From Pollutibacter soli (lineage in GTDB: Bacteria; Bacteroidota; Bacteroidia; Chitinophagales; Chitinophagaceae): DNA of 64,000 nucleotides. Shown here piece by piece: positions 46,733 to 55,959 of the stretch; the first letter of the stretch is position 1; every line of letters begins with the position of its first letter. The stretch is from the NCBI GenBank assembly GCA_029269725.1, contig JARJHS010000001.1, positions 372,001 to 436,000 of the forward strand, in the 5' to 3' direction. Both the position numbers and the translations under genes were made by a program. A model generated the notes under the pieces. It was given only the letters and a program-made list of their open reading frames with translations. It ran no database searches and was not told the DNA's origin.

Positions 46733-48877
46733 ATGCAAAAACTACTGCTTGTCATCCTCACCGGATTTTTCTTTTCCTGTTCTCAAAACAAACAAAAAGA
46801 TCTCGATTGGGCCGTTGCTGGTGGACAGCGGGCCATAAACCATTATTCTGAAGCTTCCCAGATCGATACTGCAAATGTTCATCTCCTTACCAAAGCCTGG
46901 GAATACAATACTGGCGATGCTGACAGCGTCAACCATTCCCAGATCCAGTGTAATCCGATCATTGTTGATGGAATCGTATATGGCGTTTCTCCGCAATTGA
47001 AACTCTTTGCAGCCGACGCCGGAACCGGACTTCCTAAATGGGTCTTTAATCCCTTCGATTCTATTCCCGGTTCAAAGCGATCATTCTTCAATATGAACAA
47101 TAGTCGCGGAGTAAGCTATTGGAGTGATGGCAAAGAAGAAAAACGAATATTCTATACTGCGGGTTCCTTTCTGCATTGTGTAGACGCAACAACAGGAAAA
47201 CTCGTAAGCAGTTTTGCTGACAGCGGAAGACTTGATGTTCATTCCGGCTTTCATAGAAATGTAGATGATCTTTTCATCACGAACTCTTCTCCTGTGATGA
47301 TCTATAAAGATATTCTCATTATGGGAAGTCGCGTTGATGAAGGCCCTGCAGCAGTGCCTGGTGATATTCGTGCGTTTGATGTTCGTACCGGGAAACAGGT
47401 CTGGATATTTCATACGATCCCTCATCCCGGTGAGCCTGGCCATGAAACCTGGGATAATCCGGAAGCCTACCTGCGCATTGGTGGCGCCAACAACTGGAGC
47501 GGAATGAGCCTCGATGAAACACGTGGTATTGTTTTCGTTCCTACGGGTTCCGCTTCATTTGATTTTTATGGTGGAAAAAGAACGGGCAACAATTTATATG
47601 CAGATTGCTTACTTGCACTGGATGCAACAACCGGAAAATTGAAATGGTATTTTCAGCAGATCCATCACGATGTCTGGGATCGCGATTTACCTACACCACC
47701 GGCATTGATAACGGTGACGCATAACGGCAAAAAAATTGATGCTGTTGCTCAACCTGCAAAATCCGGATTTCTATGGGTATTGGATCGTGAGACAGGTAAA
47801 TCACTGTTTCCTGTAACAGAACAACCTGTACCTACCGATACAGAACTCAGTGGTGAAAAAATGTCGCCTACTCAGCCAATGCCTTCAAAGCCTGCTCCAT
47901 TTGCGAGACAATCATTTCCTGAATCGGAATTGAATAATTTATTGCCTGATTCGTCGTTCCAGGATGTAAAAACACGATGGGCGAGTTACAGAAAAGATCA
48001 CATGTATGCTCCTCCTTCTAAACAGGGAACTATTATTTTTCCGGGTTTTGATGGTGGTGCAGAGTGGGGAGGTCCGGCGTACGATCCGGAAACGGGCATC
48101 ATTTATATCAATTCAAATGAAATGGCCTGGGTGCTAACGATGGTTGACAAACCGCTCACTCCCAAAAAGGAAAATTTCAAACAGGCTGCGAACCGGTTAT
48201 ATAGCCAGTATTGCATGACTTGTCACGGACCTGATAAAAAAGGTAGCGGAAGTTTTCCTGCCTTGGATACAGTTCACAAAAAATATGATGCTGCATCGCT
48301 CGCTGGATTGTTGAAAACAGGAAGAAGGATGATGCCATCTTTTAATCAGTTGAAAGAAGTGGAGAGGAACGCGATTATCGGTATGTTGCTGAATAAGAAA
48401 GACGATGATGAAAAGCCTTTCCCTGCGCAGGCTGTCGATAGTTTTCTCAGTCTTCCTTATGGTATCACCGGGTATAATAAATTTTTAAGTAAAGAAGGAT
48501 ATCCTGCTGTGAAGCCGCCCTGGGGAACATTGAATGCCATCGACTTGAACACAGGAGAGTATGTCTGGAAACAACCTTTTGGTGAATATGCAGAATTCAA
48601 AGCGAAGGGCATTGAAACCGGATCTGAAAGTTATGGAGGAGCTGTTGTTACAGCCGGCGGATTGTTATTTATTGCGGCTACACGTGACGGTAAGATTCGC
48701 GCTTTCAATAAAAAAACGGGAAAGCAACTATGGGAATATGAACTTCCCGCACCAGGTTTTGCAACACCTTCAGTATATGTACACCAGGGAACACAGTATT
48801 TGTTGATTGCCTGCGGTGGCGGAAAACTGGGAACAAAAAGCGGCGGGAGTTATATTGCCTTTGCGTTACCCCGGTAA
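46733..48877 (+). CDS. PQQ-dependent dehydrogenase with an internal cytochrome c domain
   Basis: The 714-residue product has a lipoprotein signal (LTGFFFSC, Cys 15) and a beta-propeller of the quinoprotein dehydrogenase family. Propeller W-motif segments include AADAGTGLPKWVFNPFD, AFDVRTGKQVWIF, ALDATTGKLKWYFQ and AFNKKTGKQLWEYELP. A heme-binding CMTCHG lies near residue 493, and a short cytochrome c domain (about 485-560, with a candidate Met ligand in RRMMPS) interrupts the propeller before its last blades. In quinohaemoprotein alcohol dehydrogenases this domain is usually C-terminal. The enzyme would oxidise an alcohol or sugar in the periplasm and pass electrons to the respiratory chain. 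Start at the ATG at 46733 is set by the signal peptide. It precedes the GH95 gene by 61 bases. Confidence 0.88.
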   Translation: MQKLLLVILTGFFFSCSQNKQKDLDWAVAGGQRAINHYSEASQIDTANVHLLTKAWEYNTGDADSVNHSQIQCNPIIVDGIVYGVSPQLKLFAADAGTGLPKWVFNPFDSIPGSKRSFFNMNNSRGVSYWSDGKEEKRIFYTAGSFLHCVDATTGKLVSSFADSGRLDVHSGFHRNVDDLFITNSSPVMIYKDILIMGSRVDEGPAAVPGDIRAFDVRTGKQVWIFHTIPHPGEPGHETWDNPEAYLRIGGANNWSGMSLDETRGIVFVPTGSASFDFYGGKRTGNNLYADCLLALDATTGKLKWYFQQIHHDVWDRDLPTPPALITVTHNGKKIDAVAQPAKSGFLWVLDRETGKSLFPVTEQPVPTDTELSGEKMSPTQPMPSKPAPFARQSFPESELNNLLPDSSFQDVKTRWASYRKDHMYAPPSKQGTIIFPGFDGGAEWGGPAYDPETGIIYINSNEMAWVLTMVDKPLTPKKENFKQAANRLYSQYCMTCHGPDKKGSGSFPALDTVHKKYDAASLAGLLKTGRRMMPSFNQLKEVERNAIIGMLLNKKDDDEKPFPAQAVDSFLSLPYGITGYNKFLSKEGYPAVKPPWGTLNAIDLNTGEYVWKQPFGEYAEFKAKGIETGSESYGGAVVTAGGLLFIAATRDGKIRAFNKKTGKQLWEYELPAPGFATPSVYVHQGTQYLLIACGGGKLGTKSGGSYIAFALPR

Positions 48878-48938
48878 TGAATTTATTTCTTAAATCGTGC
48901 AGCTGCACGATTTCGAACCCATTGATTTTTATAAAAAG

Positions 48939-51284
48939 ATGAAATTTTCCTTTTTCTCCTGGATTCTTTTGGTAGTGGTTTTATCAGGACAATTGCATGC
49001 GCAGGAACAACCGGTATTGTGGTATGAACAGCCAGCAAAAATCTGGACAGACGCTTTGCCGGTTGGGAATGGGCGGCTTGCAGCTATGATTTATGGAAAA
49101 ACAGGCAAGGAGCAGATTCAATTGAATGAGGAAACGATCTGGGCCGGCACGCGTGTAGACGATATCAACCCTGGCGCGAAATCTCATCTGAAAGAGATAC
49201 AGGAATTGCTATTTAAAGAGAAAAATAAGGAAGCTTATGATCTGACTAAAAAATATATGCTCGGAACGCCGCCAGAAATCAGGTCATACCAAACACTTGG
49301 AGATCTTTTTATCGAATGGATGGATAGCGCCGCTGCCACGACTGATTATAAAAGGTCTCTCGATATCGGGCAGTCGGTTCACACCACCAGTTTTACACGA
49401 AATGGAAGAAAACTGACCGGGGAGATTTTTATTTCTTCACCTGCGGATATGATGGTGATAAGAGTTTCGATACCTGGGGGAAAAATCAATTGTAATATAT
49501 CGCTGGAAAGGGAACGCGATGCAGTGATAACGGCAAGGGGCAACCGTCTTCTGATGAATGGCCGGATTAAAGATGAGAATGAACCTGTGAAGTTCGGACC
49601 GATAGGCGATCACATGAAATTTGCAGCCATAGCAGAAGTAAAGAATACCGGGGGAAAGATTACAGTTGCAGGTAATAAACTTGAAGTTCGGGATGCTACT
49701 GAATTTGTGATTGTTTTCACAGCCGCATCGGATTACAATTTGACTGAACTGGATTCGGATCCGGCGATCGAACCGATGAAAATCTGTGAATCCATTATTG
49801 CAAAAAACAGCAGGAAAAATTATACTGCTTTAAAGAAAGAACATCTTGCAGAATATCAGCCTTTGTTCGGCAGTTTGCAGTTTCAACTCGGCGGTGAAAC
49901 ACACCCTGAACTCCCGACGGATAAAAGACTAAGGTGGTTTAATGATGGCGGAAAGGACATGGGTTTAGTGCCTTTGTACTTTCAGTATGGAAGATACCTG
50001 CTTCTTTCCAGCAGTCGTTACCCTGCAAAATTACCTGCCAATCTTCAAGGCAAGTGGAATCCATATTTCAACGCGCCCTGGCAAAGTGATTATCATACTA
50101 ACATCAACCTCCAGATGAATTACTGGCCTGTTGATCTCGCCAATGTTAGCGTGAGTGCGCAGCCACTCGCCAATTTTATGCAGGCGATGATTCCACCCGG
50201 TAAAAGTGCTGCAGAGAAAATGTATGGCGCTGGCGGGTGGATGATGCATCATACTACTGATATCTACGGTCGTACCGCAATCAATACTGATCCGATCTGG
50301 GCGACGAGTCCGCTAGCAGGAGCCTGGATGGCATTGAGTATATACGATCATTATGATTTCACGCGTGATCGAAAATACCTCGTCAACTATGCTTATCCGT
50401 TAATGAAGTCGGCAACAGATTTTATACTGGATTTTCTCGTTCATGACCCCGATGGACAGTTGGTAACAGCGCCATCTATGTCTCCCGAGAATGGATTTTA
50501 TCTTCCCGTGGATACCGTCTATCGCAACGTGGTTACCTATGGTCCATCGATTGACATTCAGATTATCCGCGAATTGTTTGGCGCTTTGCGCGCAACTGCA
50601 TCGGTCACTGGTTTGACTAATGAATATATTCAAAGGATGAATGAAGTGGAAAAGAAATTGCCGCCGACTAAGATCAATAGTTATGGCGGCATTCAGGAAT
50701 GGATCAGGGATTATCGCGAAGAGGAACCGGGGCACCGGCATATGTCGCAATTATTTGGTCTTTATCCGGGCACAACCCTAACAAAAGATACAAGTTTGAT
50801 GCGTGCAGCAAGAGTTACCATCGAGCATCGTTTAAAATATGGCGGTGGTCATACAGGTTGGAGTCGTGCATGGATGATCAATTTTTACGCGCGGTTAAAG
50901 GACGGTCCGACTGCATATTATCATTTAAGCCAGCTTCTGAACAAATCGACTTTGCCCAATCTTTTCGATAATCATCCACCTTTCCAGATCGATGGAAATT
51001 TCGGCGGCACTGCAGGAATTGCAGAAATGTTGATTCAATCGCATAACGGCAAAATTGAGTTGCTTCCTGCGTTGCCACCGGAGTGGCCTGCCGGAAGGAT
51101 TATTGGTCTTAAAGCACGTGGTGGCTATATTGTGGAGTTATCCTGGAAAGATGGTAAACTCGCTGATTGTAAAATCTATTCCTCTACCGGCGAGCCCGTA
51201 GTGGTAAGCTATAAGGGCAAAGAAGTAAAAATGCAAATTCCAGCTTTGGATACGCGCTCTGCGAAAGACCTGGCAGGCTTTTAA
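48939..51284 (+). CDS. GH95 family alpha-L-fucosidase
   Basis: The 781-residue product has a signal peptide (KFSFFSWILLVVVLSGQLHAQ) and a complete GH95 chain: ALPVGNGRLAAMIYGKTGKEQIQLNEETIW at the N-terminus, LQGKWNPYFNAPWQSDYHTNINLQMNYWP, then TSPLAGAWMALSIYDHYDFTRD, EPGHRHMSQLFGLYPGTTL and GGHTGWSRAWMINFYARLKDG. GH95 enzymes are inverting and mostly release alpha-1,2-linked fucose; some members act on L-galactose. Start at 48939 is set by the signal peptide. The last five codons and stop lie in an ACCTnnnAGGT repeat, so the C-terminal DLAGF is repeat-encoded. It faces the fucose catabolic genes. Confidence 0.92.
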   Translation: MKFSFFSWILLVVVLSGQLHAQEQPVLWYEQPAKIWTDALPVGNGRLAAMIYGKTGKEQIQLNEETIWAGTRVDDINPGAKSHLKEIQELLFKEKNKEAYDLTKKYMLGTPPEIRSYQTLGDLFIEWMDSAAATTDYKRSLDIGQSVHTTSFTRNGRKLTGEIFISSPADMMVIRVSIPGGKINCNISLERERDAVITARGNRLLMNGRIKDENEPVKFGPIGDHMKFAAIAEVKNTGGKITVAGNKLEVRDATEFVIVFTAASDYNLTELDSDPAIEPMKICESIIAKNSRKNYTALKKEHLAEYQPLFGSLQFQLGGETHPELPTDKRLRWFNDGGKDMGLVPLYFQYGRYLLLSSSRYPAKLPANLQGKWNPYFNAPWQSDYHTNINLQMNYWPVDLANVSVSAQPLANFMQAMIPPGKSAAEKMYGAGGWMMHHTTDIYGRTAINTDPIWATSPLAGAWMALSIYDHYDFTRDRKYLVNYAYPLMKSATDFILDFLVHDPDGQLVTAPSMSPENGFYLPVDTVYRNVVTYGPSIDIQIIRELFGALRATASVTGLTNEYIQRMNEVEKKLPPTKINSYGGIQEWIRDYREEEPGHRHMSQLFGLYPGTTLTKDTSLMRAARVTIEHRLKYGGGHTGWSRAWMINFYARLKDGPTAYYHLSQLLNKSTLPNLFDNHPPFQIDGNFGGTAGIAEMLIQSHNGKIELLPALPPEWPAGRIIGLKARGGYIVELSWKDGKLADCKIYSSTGEPVVVSYKGKEVKMQIPALDTRSAKDLAGF

Positions 51285-51504
51285 AACCTCGCCGGTCTTC
51301 TAAACCTGGCAGGTCTTCTAGACCTAGGAGGTTTAGCACCCCCGAGGTTGTTCATATTTTCACGAAAACTTCGTGTAAATCCTCAGGAAATAGCGTGATA
51401 ATAACAGAAAGTCATTTGTGAAAGTGAACCTGGGAGGTCTAAGACCTCCTAGGTCTTCAAAACCTTCAAGGTCTTAAACCTGCGAGGTCTTAGACCTCCC
51501 AGGT
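51268..51504. repeat. ACCTnnnAGGT-type repeat arrays between GH95 and the mutarotase gene
   Basis: Two clusters of units of the form ACCTnnnAGGTCTTnnA, spaced 16-18 bases, occupy 51268-51345 and 51428-51504. Each unit is itself near-palindromic. The first unit lies within the end of the GH95 coding sequence. The middle 80 bases are unrelated. The same family occurs at 2108-2169. No gene is present in the gap. Confidence 0.8.
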
Positions 51505-51518
51505 GTTTTTGCCAAGGT

Positions 51519-51851
51519 TCACCTGCTGCTGAATATTTTATCCATTAAAATCCACTTTTCGCCTGACTTCGCCCAGGGAAGGGGTTGCTGAAAAGTCCAC
51601 ATGAAATTTTCCCATTCCTGCAGGCGTGGATCTTTTGCTTCTTTCGCCGCCATCGCTTCGAAACTGAAATCGTCATCGGTTTCTATGATCATGAACAGAC
51701 GAGTACCTGTCCTGTAGAGTTCCATCAACTGAATTCCGGAGACTTGTATATGCTCTTTTACTTCCGGCCATATATTACGATGGATTCGTTCGTATTCTGC
51801 TATCCGTACAGCATCATCCTTCAGGTCCAGGGCAAGACAGAATTTTTTCAT
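51519..51851 (-). CDS. L-fucose/L-rhamnose mutarotase (RhaM family)
   Basis: The 110-residue product fits the RhaM fold family (formerly DUF718): KKFCLALDLKDDAVRIAEYERIHRNIWPEV at the start, LMELYRTGTRLFMIIETDDDF, and the C-terminal LQEWENFMWTFQQPLPWAKSGEKWILMDKIF. The family interconverts alpha and beta anomers of 6-deoxyhexoses. The characterised member acts on L-rhamnose; the fucose-only setting here argues for L-fucose (inference). I use the ATG at 51851, which overlaps the fucP stop by four bases (ATGA), rather than a TTG 19 codons upstream. Confidence 0.88.
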   Translation of the reverse strand: MKKFCLALDLKDDAVRIAEYERIHRNIWPEVKEHIQVSGIQLMELYRTGTRLFMIIETDDDFSFEAMAAKEAKDPRLQEWENFMWTFQQPLPWAKSGEKWILMDKIFSSR

Positions 51852-53062
51852 GAACTTATTTTTACACGGTATCCGGAAAATGCAAAAAACACAACGATCC
51901 CAAAACAAATCAACGGAACGATAAAGGCAGTAGGTGTACTGTAATGATCGGCAAGGTATCCCATAACCACAGGTACCAATGCACCGCCAACAATAGACAT
52001 GATGATAAAAGAAGACCCGTTTTTTGTATGCTTTCCGAGATCTTTTACACCCAACGCAAAAATGGTCGGGAACATGATCGATTCGAAAAAGAATATAGCC
52101 ATCAACGAACCAATCGAAAGTTTACCTGAACCCCAAACTACAAAGGCACATAAAATAATATTGATGATGGCATAAACACCGAGCAATTTATTCGGAGGCA
52201 CGGCGCGCATGATTGCTGTACCGGTAAACCGACCGATAGTAAAAAGCAGGAGACTGATAAACAAAAGATAAGATGCATCCTGGTTTGAAATACCCAATCC
52301 TTTTTCAGTGCAGTAGTTGATAAATAACGCAGCAATTCCAACCTGCGCAGCAACATAGAAAAATTGGGCCACTACTGCATGTTTGAAATTGCTGTGCTGA
52401 AAAAGAGTGGTCTCAGCCTTCATCACCGTACTCTCTACTTTTTCCTCTTCTTTCACTTCAGGCATCGGTGTCCTGAAAAAAATCAATGCCACGATCAATA
52501 CTACAACAGCTATCAAAACATAAACAAGTTGAACGGATTGCAGGTTGTTGGTTTCGGCAGTGGTCGGTTCACCCTCACTAAAAAACAAAGCACCTCCGAT
52601 AATCGGTCCGACAAAAGATCCAACACCATTAAAACTCTGCGACAGGTTCAACCTGAAGGTTGATGTTTTGGGATCTCCTAAAACAGTAACATATGGATTT
52701 GCTGCAGTTTCCAGAAAAGTAATTCCAGATGCGAGGATGAATATCGCCAAAAGAAAAAATGAAAACGAACTCATTTCCGCAGCAGGATAAAACAAAGATG
52801 CGCCTAACGCAAATAAGAGTAAGCCGAATATAATTCCCTTCCTGTATCCAGCTTTCTTCATAAACAATCCGGCTGGTAATGCGATAGTAAAGTAAGCACC
52901 AAAATATGCGGCCTGCAATAATGTCGATCTCTGCCGGGTAACGTTTAAAGCTTCCTGGAAATGTTTATTCAATACATCCAGCAACCCATAAGTGAGACCC
53001 CATAGAAAAAATAAACTGGTTACTAATATCAGAGCCAGCAGGTAAGGGTTTTTTGATTTCAT
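51848..53062 (-). CDS. fucP: L-fucose:proton symporter, FucP-type MFS permease
   Basis: The 404-residue product has 12 membrane helices and FucP-family landmarks: LVTSLFFLWGLTYGLLDVLNKHFQ, AYFGAYFTIALPAGLFMKKAGYRKGI, and FLETAANPYVTVLGDPKTSTFRLNLSQSFNGVGS. The family imports L-fucose, or related sugars, with protons. Its position between the mutarotase (4-base overlap) and L-fucose dehydrogenase genes supports fucose as substrate. A heptad array fills the 68-base gap to the dehydrogenase gene. Confidence 0.9.
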   Translation of the reverse strand: MKSKNPYLLALILVTSLFFLWGLTYGLLDVLNKHFQEALNVTRQRSTLLQAAYFGAYFTIALPAGLFMKKAGYRKGIIFGLLLFALGASLFYPAAEMSSFSFFLLAIFILASGITFLETAANPYVTVLGDPKTSTFRLNLSQSFNGVGSFVGPIIGGALFFSEGEPTTAETNNLQSVQLVYVLIAVVVLIVALIFFRTPMPEVKEEEKVESTVMKAETTLFQHSNFKHAVVAQFFYVAAQVGIAALFINYCTEKGLGISNQDASYLLFISLLLFTIGRFTGTAIMRAVPPNKLLGVYAIINIILCAFVVWGSGKLSIGSLMAIFFFESIMFPTIFALGVKDLGKHTKNGSSFIIMSIVGGALVPVVMGYLADHYSTPTAFIVPLICFGIVVFFAFSGYRVKISS

Positions 53063-53070
53063 ATATGGCG

Positions 53071-53119
53071 ACGTTTAACGTTCTACGTATTACGTTTAAC
53101 GTTTAACGTTAAACGCAGC
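53071..53119. repeat. Degenerate 7-nt tandem array, seven units
   Basis: Seven heptads of the ACGTTTA / ACGTTCT / ACGTTAA type fill the gap between fucP and the fucose dehydrogenase gene. Both genes are on the minus strand, so the array would be transcribed within the operon. Confidence 0.82.
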
Positions 53120-53130
53120 GAGTTAAAAAA

Positions 53131-53901
53131 TTATAAAGCACGATCGAGGTGAACATATCCGCCATCAACATGTATCAGCTGACCGGTGGTATGGCTCGAT
53201 TTCTCTGATAATAAAAATGCAACCGTCGATCCGATTTCTTCTGTGGTCGTCATTCGCTGACCGAGCGGAATTTTATCCGTTATCCTCTTCAGTGCTTCAT
53301 CAGGATCAGGCAATGTCTGGATCCATTTTTCATATAGTGGCGTATATGATTCAGCCACTATAACCGCATTCACACGTACGCCATATTTCAACAATTCGAC
53401 GGCCCATTCTCTTGTCAATGCATTACGGCCACCATTAGCAGCAGCATATGCAGACGTTCCGCCCTGGCCGGTTTCCGCCGTTTTTGAAGATATATTTACG
53501 ATTGCTCCTTTAGACTGAATCAACGATGGCAATGCCCAATGTGCCATCAGGTAATAATGTACAAGATTTTTATGCAGCGATGCCATGAACCGATCATAAT
53601 CTCCATTTTCAAGGTTAACTCCGTCATTTACTCCTGCGTTATTGACAAGACCATCGATACGACCATACATATTCAATACGGCATCGATTGCTTTTTTGCA
53701 TTCATCAGGATTGGTGAGCTCCGCAACAACATGATTGCCTTTGTGTGAAATTTCATCGAGTGCCTTAAGATTATCTTCTTTATTTCGTCCAATAATCACA
53801 GGTAAGGCACCCTCTCCAGCAAGCACTTTTACAATTCCATCACCAATGCCTTTCGCACCACCGGTTACAACAATGATCTTTCCTTCTAATTGTAAATCCA
53901 T
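53131..53901 (-). CDS. SDR-family L-fucose dehydrogenase
   Basis: The 256-residue product is a classical-length SDR with the nucleotide motif TGGAKGIG (13-20), LVNNAGVNDG (85-94) and the SDR C-terminal VDGGYVHLD. It should oxidise L-fucose to L-fucono-lactone, the first step of the non-phosphorylating route. Oddly, the catalytic YxxxK reads YAAAN (Tyr 152, Asn 156), so the lysine is missing; the flanking GGRNALTREWAVEL is otherwise normal. Role is assigned mainly from context: it is followed by fucP and mutarotase and preceded, one base away, by the lactonase gene. Confidence 0.8.
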   Translation of the reverse strand: MDLQLEGKIIVVTGGAKGIGDGIVKVLAGEGALPVIIGRNKEDNLKALDEISHKGNHVVAELTNPDECKKAIDAVLNMYGRIDGLVNNAGVNDGVNLENGDYDRFMASLHKNLVHYYLMAHWALPSLIQSKGAIVNISSKTAETGQGGTSAYAAANGGRNALTREWAVELLKYGVRVNAVIVAESYTPLYEKWIQTLPDPDEALKRITDKIPLGQRMTTTEEIGSTVAFLLSEKSSHTTGQLIHVDGGYVHLDRAL

Positions 53902-53902
53902 A

Positions 53903-54733
53903 TTAATCGATTTGATAAAAACGAATGGCGTTTCCTCCCATCACTTTTTTTCTTTCTTCCTCTGAAACCTGGCCAAGAAAACGCGTTAATATTCCCTGTA
54001 CTTCTCCATAAGATGCTGCAAGCAAACATACCGGCCAGTCTGATCCAAAACACAATCGCTCAACTCCGAAAAATTCTGCCGCAATTTCAAGATAAGGTGA
54101 AAGATCTTCATATTTCCAATGTTTCCAATCCGCTTCAGTAACCATTCCACTCAATTTACAATAGGTGAGGGGATGCTTTGAAAGAATCCGGATCTGTTCA
54201 CGCCAACGCTTGATCTCTTTGTATTTTATTGCAGGTTTACCCAGGTGATCCAGCATAAAAAACTGATCAGGAAAATTCTCGACAAACCTGTTTAATGAAG
54301 GCAACTGATCCTGGTATACGAGTAAATCATATCTCAGGTTAAATGAACTCAGCCATTTCAATCCGTTTTTGAATGAAGCATTGGTGAGGTAAAGTTCATC
54401 TGGTTTCCCCTGTATGATATTCCTGAAACCTTTTAATTTCTTCTCTTTTTTCGCATGGATCAGTTTTTCTTCAATCGCAGGGGATTTAAAATCCAACCAT
54501 CCGACAACAGCTTTTATGAAAGAATATTCCGATGCCAATCCCAACAGAAATTTATTCTCATCCTCCGATTCATCTGCCTGTACGGCAACACATCCATCAA
54601 CCGCATTCGTCTGAAAAATTTTCAACAACTGGTCAGGAAGAAAATCTTTTCTGATCACTTCCATATCGGGCGTTATCCAGGCATCCCTGACCTCATTGAA
54701 TTTCCAGAAATGCTGATGTGAATCGATGGTCAT
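53903..54733 (-). CDS. Amidohydrolase-family L-fuconolactone hydrolase
   Basis: The 276-residue product belongs to the COG3618 TIM-barrel metal-dependent hydrolases. The N-terminal TIDSHQHFWKF carries the HxH pair, MLDHLGKPAI holds the later His, and CFGSDWPVCLL carries the Asp near the end of the barrel. Characterised relatives open L-fucono- and L-rhamnono-lactones to the free acid. It sits between the dehydrogenase gene (1-base gap) and the diketo-acid hydrolase gene (14-base gap), as expected for the second step of fucose oxidation. Confidence 0.87.
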   Translation of the reverse strand: MTIDSHQHFWKFNEVRDAWITPDMEVIRKDFLPDQLLKIFQTNAVDGCVAVQADESEDENKFLLGLASEYSFIKAVVGWLDFKSPAIEEKLIHAKKEKKLKGFRNIIQGKPDELYLTNASFKNGLKWLSSFNLRYDLLVYQDQLPSLNRFVENFPDQFFMLDHLGKPAIKYKEIKRWREQIRILSKHPLTYCKLSGMVTEADWKHWKYEDLSPYLEIAAEFFGVERLCFGSDWPVCLLAASYGEVQGILTRFLGQVSEEERKKVMGGNAIRFYQID

Positions 54734-54747
54734 ATTGCAGAAAAAAT

Positions 54748-55602
54748 TTATCTGGCGTTTACTGCTGTCTGTTCCTGCTTGCCAAGACCTTCTATTCCGA
54801 GTTTTACATGATCGCCGGCGACAAGGTATTTCTGCGGCTTCATTCCAAGGCCTACACCCGAAGGCGTACCGGTAGTAATTACATCACCCGGCAGCAGGGT
54901 CATGAATTGCGAAATATAACTGATGAGAAAAGGAATATTAAAGATCAGATCTGAAGTACTGCTATCCTGTACACGTGTTCCATTAACCTCCAGCCATAAC
55001 CGAAGATTGTGCGGGTCTTTTACTTCATCCGGAGTTACAAGCCATGGACCCAAGGGCGCAAAGCTGTCACAGCTTTTCCCTTTTACCCATTGTCCGCCGC
55101 GTTCCAGTTGAAATGCGCGTTCGCTGTAGTCGTTATGCACACAATATCCGGCAACGTAGTCCAATGCATTTTTTTCGTCGACATACAAAGCCCGCTTACC
55201 TATAACCACCGCGAGCTCAACTTCCCAGTCTGTTTTTTCAGAATTCCTGGGTATGATAACATTGTCAAAAGGTCCGCATAAAGCCGTTGTACTCTTAAAA
55301 AAAAGAATGGGTTCTTTGGGTATGTCTGCTCCGCTTTCTGCCGCATGTTTTGCATAGTTAAGGCCGACACAGATTATTTTTGAAGGTCTTGCCACACATG
55401 AGCCGATTCTTTCCGCGCTGCTCACCTCCGGACAATTCTGTTCATTTTTTTCGAGCCATTCTTTTAATGAGGCGACACCATCATTCTGAAAAAAACTTTC
55501 ATTATAATCGGAGCCGAATGCACTTACATCGATAGATTTTCCGGAAGGCAGTACGACGCCCGTTTTTTCTGCACCTTCTTTCCCAAAGCGGAATAGCTTC
55601 AC
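54748..55602 (-). CDS. FAH-family hydrolase, probably 2,4-diketo-3-deoxy-L-fuconate hydrolase
   Basis: The 284-residue product has the fumarylacetoacetate-hydrolase fold. Metal ligands are visible in DWEVELAVVIGKRA (Glu-x-Glu) and HNDYSERAFQ (Asp), and the C-terminal signature is VITTGTPSGVGLGMKP. In the known pathway an enzyme of this family splits 2,4-diketo-3-deoxy-L-fuconate into pyruvate and L-lactate. Context fits: it is co-directional with the lactonase and dehydrogenase. The start codon is GTG at 55602 (sequence KLFRFGKEG follows); no ATG is available nearby. It may be the first gene of its operon since a 357-base gap precedes it. Confidence 0.85.
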   Translation of the reverse strand: MKLFRFGKEGAEKTGVVLPSGKSIDVSAFGSDYNESFFQNDGVASLKEWLEKNEQNCPEVSSAERIGSCVARPSKIICVGLNYAKHAAESGADIPKEPILFFKSTTALCGPFDNVIIPRNSEKTDWEVELAVVIGKRALYVDEKNALDYVAGYCVHNDYSERAFQLERGGQWVKGKSCDSFAPLGPWLVTPDEVKDPHNLRLWLEVNGTRVQDSSTSDLIFNIPFLISYISQFMTLLPGDVITTGTPSGVGLGMKPQKYLVAGDHVKLGIEGLGKQEQTAVNAR

Positions 55603-55959
55603 GTTGATTTTGTTTTAAGGTTATTTAAAATGAAATGGAAATATAGAGAAAAAGGACGAGAGACGTAGTAGAGCCAGGCAGAAGGCCGGAGTGAGGAGGC
55701 AGTCTCACCTTTAGCGCGACGCAAATGTTGCTGTTTAAACTAACTTGAAGATTTAGATCGTTAAGTCTCAACTGTAAATTTTCAAGTTATATAGTAGGAT
55801 TTTTAACGAAGAGAAATTAGTATCAAGCGTTAAAAACAGTTTTAATACTGTCTGCAATACAATGTGACCAGCTTTATCTTGTTTATGATATCCTTAATTT
55901 GATGCCTGACACTTTCGTCTATTTTCTAAATATCCTGCCTCCCCACTCCTTACTCCTCA
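55603..55959. repeat. Non-coding gap flanked by inverted heptad arrays
   Basis: Array 55671-55698 (GAGCCAG, GCAGAAG, GCCGGAG, TGAGGAG) and array 55934-55961 (CCTGCCT, CCCCACT, CCTTACT, CCTCACT) are inverted relative to each other; 14 of 15 bases of the segment GGAGTGAGGAGGCAG match in reverse complement. The second array overlaps the stop of the next gene. The 235-base centre has no gene or recognised site; it should hold the promoter of the fucose genes on the minus strand, but I cannot point to a clear one. Confidence 0.7.

Noticed and set aside
51284-51518. CRISPR array
   Set aside because: The repeat units are 16-18 bases apart, degenerate and self-palindromic with no unique spacers; there are no cas genes.
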